A stretch of DNA of 64,000 nucleotides. Origin: Closterium sp. Naga37s-1 (taxonomy: Eukaryota; Streptophyta; Zygnematophyceae; Desmidiales; Closteriaceae). The stretch spans positions 308,001-372,000 of the forward strand of contig CANJKZ010000548.1 in assembly GCA_947471745.1 (NCBI GenBank), in the 5' to 3' direction. Of this stretch, positions 51,298-60,700 are shown piece by piece. The stretch's first letter is position 1; each line of letters starts with the position of its first letter. Under the pieces are notes generated by a model that saw nothing but the letters and a program-made list of their open reading frames with translations, searched no databases and was not told the origin of the DNA. The translations under genes were made by a program, and so were the position numbers.

Positions 51298-54200
51298 ATG
51301 GTTCTCCCCGAGCCTCTAGGCCCGTTCCACGTGTCGTACGGGGACTTCGAGTTGCGCCGAAGCAAAGCGCCCGCCGAGCTGAGCGCAGGGAATGGCGGTC
51401 ACGGGCATCACGTGCACCCGCCGCTGTTCCGCGTGTACTACCCTACTGATGGCAACGCTGAAGAGAGGTAGGCGGGGATTGCCGTAACTGTTAGAAGGAA
51501 TTGGGTTGGATTGCGCTGGACTGGCATCCGACAATCGTTCGTACTATCTCACTGTATTATAGCGCAATTCGCCATGTTACACTCACCGCCTGTGGCAGAG
51601 CGGATTTGCGACACGTCATTGGGTTGACGGGTCATAGCCAGATAGTGCGTGGTCCTGCTTATTTCATGCAGCCTGGGATGGATGGGTGGATGGATGACAG
51701 TCAGACCATCTGTGTCTGTGCTTTCACATGCGAATTCAAGAGGCACTAATAGAGTATACCACTGATAACAAGAGCCGTGCTGCGTGCGTGTGAGACTTTC
51801 TGTGCTGCGTATGTGCGAATGCATCCGATGGCAGGCGAGAGGTGGAGCGCAGTGCATGGCTGCCGCACGTGGCGTACCTGTACGGCTACATCTGCGCCAT
51901 GATCCCGCCCTTCTCCTTCTTCGCCTCCATCCTCACCTGGCTGCTCTCCCGTGAGCCCCTCCTCCTCTTCTTACTCTCGCCGCCATGCCTTCTGCTCTCC
52001 CGTCCCGTCTTCCCTTCGTCCCTTCTCCCCTGCTTCCATTCTTTCCGCTCTCCCTCCTTCCATGCTTCCATTCTTTCCACTCTCCCTCCTTCCATGCTTC
52101 CAATCTTCCCTTCTTATCTTCGGCCCTTCCTCCTTTCAGAGTCATTCATCAAAACGATTTCTTTGCCTTTACTCAAAGTCCACCTTTTTCTTCCGTTTCC
52201 TTCTCTCAAGCACAGTTTCTCTCCACACGTTTCTTCCCACTGATGTTGAGTTGAACTCTCTCTCTCTCTCTCAGACCGCCCGCTTTGAGCCGACTTACAG
52301 CTTCCAATCCCCGCCCATTCTCCCCACCACCCCCCACCACCAGGCATCACGTACCTACTAATCAAGCCATACGCCGCCATCCGCTGTCTCCCCGCGCGCC
52401 CTTTCATCTCCCGCGCCTCCCTGCTGCGCCACCTCAACCACCCCCACGCCGACCCCACCACCAGTGGGGGGGAGAACCCCGAGGGTCGGCTGCCGGTGGT
52501 GCTGTTCAGCCACGGGCTGTGGTCCATGCGCTCCACGTACACGCAGTTCTGCTTCGACCTCGCCTCCCATGGCTACGGTGAGTGAGCCCGTCCGTCCATC
52601 CCGCTGTGCGTCTGTGTGTGTGTTGTTTGTTTCTGTGCTCCAGCCCGGCATTTGAGCCGTCTCCAAAGGAGTCTGCCTAGCATGGTTGTGGCGAGTCTGT
52701 CTCTCTCTCTGGCTGTTCAGTCACAGGCTGTGGTCCATGCACTCCACGGACACGCAGTTCTACTTCAACCTTGCCTCGCATGGCAATGGTGAGTCCGTCC
52801 GCCTGTGTGCTTGCTCACGCCTTACTTGCATGGGTATGTGGAGCTTGTCACTCCATTTCTTCCTCGCCCTCCTATTTGGTGACATGCATCGCAGCAGTGC
52901 TCTCAAAACAACACAGTTTCTTCCCGCCTTCCCTCATCCCCCCACCTTTCCACTCCCCATCCCTACCCGCATCCCCCTCCCCTCTGACCAACCCCCACCC
53001 CAACCCCTCCTCATCATCCCACTCCCTCTCCCGCTCCCCCTTCCAGTGATGGTGGCGCCAGAGTGCACGGACGGCACAGCATGAATGGCGGCACAATTCT
53101 CCTCGACTCACCTTTCCTTGTCTCCCTCTGTACAACCTCTCCCTCCCCTTCACCCCAACGCACAGTGGTGGTGGCGCCAGAATACACGGACGGCTCAGCA
53201 TGCATGGCGGCAGAGACAGACGGGGAAGAGGAGGAGGAGGGGGGGGCGGGGAGGAGGAAAGGGAGGGAGGGTGAAGTGGATTCCCCATGAGCGCATGGAC
53301 GTGGACTTCTTTAAAGTGCCCATGGAAGTGCGGCACCGGCAGCTGCAGCAGGTATGGGAGAGGACACAAAGAGTGAGGCTGTCAGGTCGTTGAGTGTCTC
53401 GGTAGGGAGGTGCCCCACGCTCCGCTCCGCCTCTCTCTCTCGTGAATCCTCCATGAGCGCATGGACGTGGATTTCTTTGAAGCTCCCGTGGACGTGCGAC
53501 ACATGCAGCTGCAGCAGGGAAGCGAGACCCCACGCCGTCGCCGCCTTCACGGCGACCCCAGGGGCGATGGACGGGTTCCCTGAGCCGCTTGGCATAGGGG
53601 ACATGTTTTACACCCGAGAGTTCCTGGCAGAGGTAGCTTAGGTCTAGCATGCCGTGCCTATACTGTGACCCCTTATAGTGCTTTGACACCTCGCTTGTTT
53701 ACTCAATGAAGGACCAGTCTAGGAGGTGGTGAGACAGGCAGGTTAGGTAGGGTAGGTAGGTGGTTAGGTGGTTGAGTATCGAGGTGGGTAGGTAGGTAGG
53801 TGGTTCACCCGTGCTCTTCACCATTAAGCCACCACGTATGGGAAGAAAATTTATTGTTCAAGCTTTGCTTCCCCCTCACACCCTTTCTCTGACTTTGGAC
53901 GTGTGGCACAGGCAGCTGCAGCAGATGACTGAGGGAAGACGCAGTGTAAATTAGCCTTTGTTCTTTGGAGATGTATCACTTGAACAGGCACACAGAACGC
54001 TCGCTGAAGACTCAGGTCCTTATTACTCACCCTCTCTCACTTCCCAAACTGACTCTGTTTGTCACCCTTCTCCCCGTCCTCTCTTCACTCTCCCCTCCCC
54101 CACCTCCTCCTCCCTTCCAGCGCATCACATCCCTGCGCTCCATTCTAGCACTCCTCCACCGGATCTACAGCAAGCAGATATCCATCAACGCAGCTCACCA

Positions 54201-56855
54201 CATATCCCCCTTCGGCTTCCCCCCACACCCCCCCTCGCTCCCTTTATGTGTCTCTTCCCTGCAGCGCATGGCAGCCCTGCGCTCCATCCTAGCGCTCCTC
54301 CACCAGTTCAACAAAGGGCACGTATCAGACTCCCGCAACGCCATCACCAGCGCTGCTCGCCTGCTCCCCTCGTCGCTCGCGGGTCGTCTCGACCTCTCCC
54401 ACATTGCCCTCGCAGGCCACTCCTTTGGGGGCGCCACCGCGGCGTTTCTTGCTGGGGTGGCCGAGCAGCCAATCAACGGCTTCCACCTGTCGCTGTCGCC
54501 AGCTGTGCATGGTGGAAGAAGCGATGGGGATGGGGACATGGATGGGAACGAGAACAAGGGCCCCTTGGTGTCACGGGTGTCATCTGTGGTGGTGCTTGAC
54601 ACGTGGTGGCGCCCGTTGCCTGATGTAAGAAGATCTGCAGTTTTGTTGCTGACGACCCGCCTGTGTTAGCATAATATGAATAAGTTTCGCCTGGGATTGG
54701 GATTATGTTTGTGTTGGCACGAGTTTTTCTATACTGTCGTTCTGTGCTCTTCCTGCTTCACTGCCACTGCACAGCCTCCCACCTTCCTTGACCACCTGCC
54801 CGCCCCAACCTTCTGCCTTTTGCAAACTCTACCTCCAGCTGCTTCATCTGCCTTGCTTCTCAGCATCCATTCGCATCTCATGACCCTTCCTAGTGCTGCT
54901 GTGCATAGACACAGAGGGGCTGAACGCAATCATGGCGCCGCTTCTCGTCCTCCACCCCCACCCATCCTTCCACTGTTCTCAACTCCTTGCACCGCACTGC
55001 ACCGCTCTCCACACTCGGTTCTGCAGGAGGCCATTGCGCTGGCAGGGGGCAAGGCAGCACTGCTGTGCATCGACACAGAAGGGCTGAACGCGGCTCGCAA
55101 CGTGGTGGCGCGGAAGCGGTTCCTCCAAGGGCGCCTGCTGTCCTGGCGCGACCGGTGGCTGCAGATCGTGAAAGAGCAGGCTAAGCAGGATGGAGAGGCG
55201 GAGGAGAAGGGTGTGGGGGGGAAGGGGGTGGGGACGGAGGGAGAGGAGGCGAGGAAGGGGAGTGGAAGGATGGACGGGGAGACGGGGAGTGTGACTGAAT
55301 TGATTGTGCTTGTGGTGAGTGGGGGGGAGAACTCGTGTTTGTGTGTGTGAAGGGGGAAGATGGTGTGAAATGGGCTGCGTTTTATGTTTTTGAGAGCCTC
55401 CAAACCGATCTCCTTTCTCACTCTCGTACTCTATCTTTTCCCTTCGCCCCTCCCTCTTTCCCTCCCTCCCTCCCTCCCTCAATCCCTCCCACTCTCCCCT
55501 CTTTCCCTCCTGCCGTCCCTCCCTCCCTCAATCACTCCCACTCTCCCCTCTTTCCCTCCCTCCGTCCCTCCCTCCCTACTTTTCTCAATCCCTTTCCCCG
55601 CTATCCCTCCCCTCCCTCCCTCTCGTCCCGTCCCTGTACGACGCTGAACGCCATTCCTCCCGTCCCCCCTCTTTCCCACCCATTCACCGCACACCACAGG
55701 GGTCAGCCCACCAGGACCCCTCCGACCTTGCTCTGGTGGCACCTGCCATCATGAAGAGCGCCAAGTGAGTCCCCCCAAACTCCCTGCCTTCCTGCTCCCT
55801 GTGTCTTCCCTCCAAACTCCATGCCCCACTCGTCCTTGCCTCCCATCCTCCCTGCCTCCGCTCCTCCCTGCATTCCCTCCACTCGTGCTCGCTCGCTCAT
55901 CTCCATTTCAACCCGTCCATGCTTCCATCTCCTGCTTCCACTCGTTCCATGTTGTGTACTCTTCAACTCGTTCACGCGTTCATGCTTCCAATCCACCCAC
56001 CCCACCGTCCTCGCATCCATGCAACCACCGCAGGGCATTCCTACATACCTACCACTGCACATCTGCCCCATGAATTCTTGAAAGAAGTCCTCGCTGCGTG
56101 TCGCCATGGCAGGGCTTGATTGTTACCTCTTCAGGTGCCTCATCACCCCCCATTCCGCATCTTCTCCCCCCCCCCTCCCTCCCCCCCCGCCGTGTGTCTC
56201 CCCATGCGTCTCCCCATGTGTCCCCATCTGTGTGTCCGCCCTCTGTTGCGCCCATCGCCCTGCGGCATGGCAGGATGGCGGGGGCCATCCCACCGCCCAT
56301 CTTCCACCGCATCAACAGCGGCGCTGCTCTGCGCTTTCTGCACCAAAACTTCCCTCTTGCAAAGAAATGTGTGTCCTTAGCTCTTTTCAATCAGACCCGC
56401 CATTTACCCTTTTCACTCTCTCCCCCTCCCTTCCACCTCTTTTTTCCCGTCCCTTCCTCTCTTCCCCCCTCCCTTCCTCTCTCCCCCCCTCCCGTCCTCT
56501 CTTCCCCCCTCCCCTCCTCTCTTCCCCCCTCCCCCATCTCCCTCTCCCTATCTCTCATTGCACGCCCTTCTCTCCTTCCTCTTGTCTATTTTCCCCAAAA
56601 GAACTCACCACTACCCTGTGTACAGCAATTCACGTATCGTCTGCTTCCCTTTTCCGCTTGCCAATTCTTCTTGAACGCGCGCTTATCCCATCCCATCCCA
56701 TCCCATCCCATCCCATCGCTCGCATCTGCTCCCATCCCCTGTTGGCAGATGGGCTACCGGTGCCGCCGGCACTGGCAGAGGACGCGGTGCACATACAGCA
56801 CGTGGACATACCAGAGTATGTCAAGGACCTAGACCAGATCGCTGTCCCCCACTGA
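51298..56855 (+). CDS. PAF-acetylhydrolase-like serine esterase, nine exons
   Basis: Exons by phase and GT-AG sites: 51298-51467, 51835-51950, 52344-52577, 53166-53351, 54265-54624, 55027-55314, 55700-55764, 56274-56368 and 56749-56855, about 539 residues. The family (plasma/type II PAF-acetylhydrolase, an alpha/beta hydrolase) cleaves the short sn-2 acyl chain of phospholipids. Signatures: LPVVLFSHGLWSMRSTYT (oxyanion strand and turn), VVVAPEYTDGSA, the nucleophile GHSFGGATAA (Ser about 288, codon 54421-54423), the acid VVVLDTWW (Asp about 347, codon 54598-54600) and GSAHQDPSDL (His about 455, codon 55709-55711). Exon 2 encodes a hydrophobic segment. One problem: exon 4 is one base out of phase across a G-run at about 53239-53246, which could be an assembly error or a real frameshift. 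A C-terminal extension past the His is conserved in style with the family. Confidence 0.83.
52706..52787 (+). pseudogene. decayed copy of esterase exon 3 end
   Basis: Repeats 52496-52577 (CACGGGCTGTGGTCCATGCG becomes CACAGGCTGTGGTCCATGCA), including the donor ATGGCAATG/GTGAGT. It lies in the intron after the true exon and would encode SHRLWSMHSTDTQF. Confidence 0.82.
53046..53085 (+). pseudogene. decayed copy of esterase exon 4 start
   Basis: An acceptor (TTCCAG) is followed by GATGGTGGCGCCAGAGTGCA, parallel to 53166-53205, but with TGA where the true exon has TGC. Use of this copy would truncate the protein. Confidence 0.82.
53447..53519 (+). pseudogene. decayed copy of esterase exon 4 end
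   Basis: ATGAGCGCATGGACGTGGAT..CAGCTGCAGCAG parallels 53283-53351 but lacks a GT donor. A third, shorter piece (GACGTGTGGCACAGGCAGCTG..) lies at about 53899-53928. Confidence 0.8.
54115..54175 (+). pseudogene. decayed copy of esterase exon 5 start
   Basis: After a good acceptor (CTTCCAG) the text CGCATCACATCCCTGCGCTC..CTCCTCCACCGG mirrors the true exon start 54265-54315 (CGCATGGCAGCCCTGCGCTC). It continues only briefly and has no donor at the matching position. Confidence 0.82.
54887..54932 (+). pseudogene. decayed copy of esterase exon 6 segment
   Basis: CTGCTGTGCATAGACACAGA then GGGGCTGAACGC repeats 55060-55092 within the preceding intron (LLCIDTEGLN in both). Confidence 0.8.
55440..55640 (+). 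repeat. pyrimidine-rich tandem repeat in an esterase intron
   Basis: CCCTCCCTCCCTCAATC.CTCCCACTCTCCCCTCTTT units of about 49 bp, roughly two copies, inside a long CCCTCC tract upstream of the acceptor at 55699. Confidence 0.8.
56691..56717 (+). repeat. TCCCA microsatellite
   Basis: Five or more consecutive ATCCC units just upstream of the last exon of the esterase gene. Confidence 0.85.
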
Positions 56856-57771
56856 CTTGAAAGCTCGCACCTGCAGTACCGCACTGTACCATACTGTCCT
56901 ACCCATTATGTGTTATTACCAGTCGGACTCACAGAGGGTGCTGTGCAGTGTGCATGTTCCGCATGTGCGGCATGGCATGCTTCGGTGTGGTGTGGTGGTG
57001 CATCTGCGATACTGCATGTGGACGTGCCTGAGTGTGGATCAGAATGGGGTAGTAAATGCGGTGTACTAATGCAATACCACTCCAGTTGTGTGTGGTATAC
57101 GGTATATTATCCTCGGGGACTGGAGGGGACTTGAGGTGACTACGGATGTGCGCGCATGAGTGCTGGTACTGGTACTGTATGTGAAGCAGTTAGGAATGTA
57201 CTGGCATGTATGTAATTTTGTATAAACCCATGTTGGCTCTGGCCCATTATTGCTCATCTGTGATCAAAGTACGATACGACCGAGTAGCCATTGGTGTTTC
57301 CCATGTGACAGCTGTTTTTTACTGGAACTTGCCGGTACCATAACTAGTACAAGAGTGTATGTACCGATATGAAGTTCAAGCCACCTATACCGTGTCTCAA
57401 AATAGCCACTATCCTCAACCCAGTGTTATCCACCAACCAAGCCTCTATGCAGAGGGAACTCATTCCCAACATGTGAAATGCGCCCATTCTCCCCCTCTCC
57501 CCATTATGTCATGCATGGTACATAGGGCAGCACAGCAACACGGCATATTGGCCGCATTGCCCGCTTGCCAGCATGTATGTGTGGCACTGGCAGCGTGGGG
57601 TGCTGGCTGGTGCCCCACACATGTGCGTGAGTGAGTCGGTGCTCAGCAGCGGAGAAGAAGATAACGAGGAGGAAGTAGACAGCAAGGATGGATGGACCCG
57701 TACAGCAGTGCGCCTGCCGCCGTGCGTTTGAGAATCCCCGACAGCAACTCCAACCAACGCATGTCCGCCAA
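56856..57771. other. intergenic region between convergent genes
   Basis: 3' flanks of the esterase (plus) and the membrane-protein gene (minus). The text is AT-balanced with no supported frame. It includes one decayed copy of the last exon of the minus gene (57636-57725). Confidence 0.7.
57636..57725 (-). pseudogene. decayed copy of the last exon of the membrane-protein gene
   Basis: GTGCTCAGCAGCGGAGAAGA..GGAAGTA..CAGCAAGGATGG..CCGTACAGCAGTGCGCCTGCCG parallels 57774-57865. It encodes SILAVYFLLVIFFSAAEH-like text but is frameshifted. It lies beyond the true stop codon. Confidence 0.8.
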
Positions 57772-60700
57772 TCAGTGCTCAGCAGCGGAGAAGAAGATGA
57801 CAAGGAAGTACACGGCAAAGCCTGCCAGCAGGATGGAGCCGTACAGCAGAGCGCCCGCCGTGCGCGAGGGGAAGCGGTGCTCTATGCGGCAGCACCGCAT
57901 GGCCTCGTGCGCGTGCGATAGCTCCTCCTCCACGTAGCTGGGGGTGGCGGGGTGTGGGTTTAGGTGTGAGGAGGGGGGAGCAATGGGGAGCAAGGGGTTT
58001 GTGGGGGTATGCAAGGATGGACACGGGAGGGTGAGTACTCTATGTGGTAGCACCGGCTGATAGCCCCTCCACGTAGCTGGACAGGGGTGGGTGGGTGTGG
58101 GTGGGGAGGGAGGAGCAAGGGAAAGAAAGGGGGTGCAGGGGTGCAGAGTGGTGAGCAGTGCTATATGTGGCAGTACTGCATGGCCTCATGCACATGTGGG
58201 GTGGAGAGGTGGGGGCGGTGGTGGTGGTGGTGGTGGGCAGGGTGGGGGTGATCAGTTACACTGCACTGCAATGAGCAAGACGGAAGAATGGAACAGCAGC
58301 TGCTTCCCTTTCCCACAACTCCCAACCTCCCGCCTCCCTGCTGTATCTCCTCCTCCTCCACTCGCTATCAATCTCTTCTCCCAGGATTTTGAAGTAGCGC
58401 AAACAAGGACAGCAAGGGCAAGAGGTGCCGTGGCGGCAGCACAACAAACGACACAGGGCACACAGCACACAGCACTGAAAAAAAGCTGTAAAGAAGGGAG
58501 GGACGCCTGAAAAATTGTCAAGGCAAGCCTAGGCTGCACTGGCCTAAGGAAGCTCAAAGTGTGGAAGGGGGCTGAGGGAGTGGAATGGGGGGAGGGAGTG
58601 GGAGAGGGAGTGGAAGAGGGAGTGGGAGGGGAAATGGGAGAGCAGTGGGAGAGGGAGTGGGAGAGGGAGTGTGAGAGGGAGCGTGAGGGGGAGTGTGAGG
58701 GGAAGTGTGGGAAGGATGTGGGAGTACGAGGGGGACTGAAGGAGTAAGAGGGGTCTCAGAGAGTAGGAGGTTCACAAATGGCGGGGGTTGAGGGGTGTGT
58801 TGTGAAGGTGCAGAAGGGGTAGAGGGATAGGGGGCGTACTGGTGGAAGCCGTGGGTGAAGTGCAGGAGGGAGCGCGAGAGGTGGTGCGCGTCAGCCAGCT
58901 CGTGCTCATAGAGGTGGGAGCTGAGCTTTGATAGATGCTCCTCCGCCTCCTGGTGAGGTGAGGTGATGAGCGGACATGGTCGGCACGGGAATAGACATGC
59001 AGGGGATGAATACGGGTGGGATGGACGGAGGGGGTAGTGGGGTGGTGCGCGCCGGCCAGCTCGTGCTTGTACAGGTCAAACAAGGGGGGTACCTTCTCAG
59101 GTGCGAGTCGGTCCACAAAAGAAGGGGGTACCTTCTCAGGCGTCTCAACAACCGAAGAGCACAAAACTAATTTCTTAAGCCATAGAAGCCCAACTTGACC
59201 TAAGCTGCCCACTCATGATTACCTTGAGGCTGTGTGTGAGTCGCTCCACCACAGAGTGGGGTATGGGCAGCGAGGACCGCGCAGGGTCTGAATAGATCGA
59301 CTCCAGCGCCTTCAGCACCGCGTTGAGACTGCTGCCCGTGCTGTTGGTGTTGCCGTGTGCGTCCGAGCGCGTGGGGTGGTGCACCTCGTTGCCTAGTGCG
59401 GCGAAGAGGTATGTGTTGGAGAAGTCCTCTATGGCCTGTGATGGAATGGAAGAGGGAGAGGCAGCAGCGGAATGAGAGAGCCACGCATGGCATGAGAGAG
59501 CCACACATGGCATGAGAGAGCCACACATGGCATGAGAGAGCCACACATGACATGAGAGAGCCACACATGGCATGAGAGAGCCCTCAGTCCTGTAGGCACC
59601 TGGATGCGGCAGTTCTCCCCCCTCACTTTTCGGATCACCAGTGTCCCCACCTCCCCCTTTCCCCTCAACGACCCCTCTTTTCCCCCCTTTCTCCTCTAAG
59701 GCACTTGGACACAGCAGTGCAGTCCGCCCCCCTCCCCCCTTCCCACTCTCCGCTCCCCACTCCCTCCTTCCCCCTCCCCCTCCCCTCTCCACACTCCCCC
59801 CTCCCCGCCTCCCCCCTCCCCCCCTCCCTCCCCCCCCTCTCCCCCCCTTTTCCCATCCCCCCCTCTCGCACCTGGATGCAGCGGTGCAGGGAGCGCAGGG
59901 AGATGTCAACGCGGGAGTACACGGCGTTCATGAGGATGGTGTCCTTGAGCAACGCGCTCAGCGACGACGTGTTGGACACCGGCCCGAACGGGTGGTGCCC
60001 CACCGCCCACACCCAGCTGCGCCGCATGCACCGCTGCCTGTGCACCTGGTGCCGTGCCGGGTGGGCAGGTGTGGGCGGGTGTGTGGGTGTGTGGGTGTGT
60101 CGATAACGTTCATACAGATGCATGCATGCAGCCAAACGCGCACCACATGGAAACACACACGCAAACATTACATGCACACATGCGCATGTACAAGCACACA
60201 TGCACACGGCGAGCATGTTCGGGCAGGCATACACGCAGAAGGGAAAGGAAAAGGAAAAAGGTTTTTAAGACGATTCACACTTGCATGCACGTCAAAGCGC
60301 GGCAGAGGAGAGATGGAACAAGGCCCCGTGAGAGAAGAGTGGGGTGGGTATTGCATGAAAGCAGGAGTGGCGTGGGCCAGACATGTGATACCAGTGATGC
60401 AGCCATACTGACCAAGCAGCAACAAGTACAGGCAGTGGTAGCACTGCTAGCTGGGAGAAGCAGCAGTGCTAGCTGGGAGAAACAGCAGTGCTAGCTGGGA
60501 GAAGCAGCAGTGCTAGCTGGGAGAAGCAGCAGTGCTAGCTGGGAGAAGCAGCAGTGCTAGCTGGGAGAAGCAGCAGTGCTAGCTGGGAGAAGCAGCAGTG
60601 CTAGTTGGGAGAAGCAGCAGTGCTAGCTGGGAGAAGCAGCAGTGCTAGCTGGGAGAAGCAGCAGTGCTAGCTGGGAGCATCCGCAGCAATGATGGCAATA

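Noticed and set aside
52285..53393. Pro/Arg/Ser-rich plus and minus frames across esterase introns as separate genes
   Set aside because: They cross confirmed splice sites and consist of pyrimidine-rich intron text.
59175..60234. Cys/Ala/His-rich minus frames (for example 59665-60234) as complete proteins
   Set aside because: Only the segments between splice sites match the membrane-protein family. The rest is intron, including the 20-bp repeat and C-rich tracts.
59641..60411. 256-residue plus frame opposite the minus gene
   Set aside because: Antisense to a phased exon and to polypyrimidine intron sequence, with no domain.
60446..60677. CRISPR-like array
   Set aside because: A perfect 22-bp tandem repeat with no spacers, in a eukaryotic intron.
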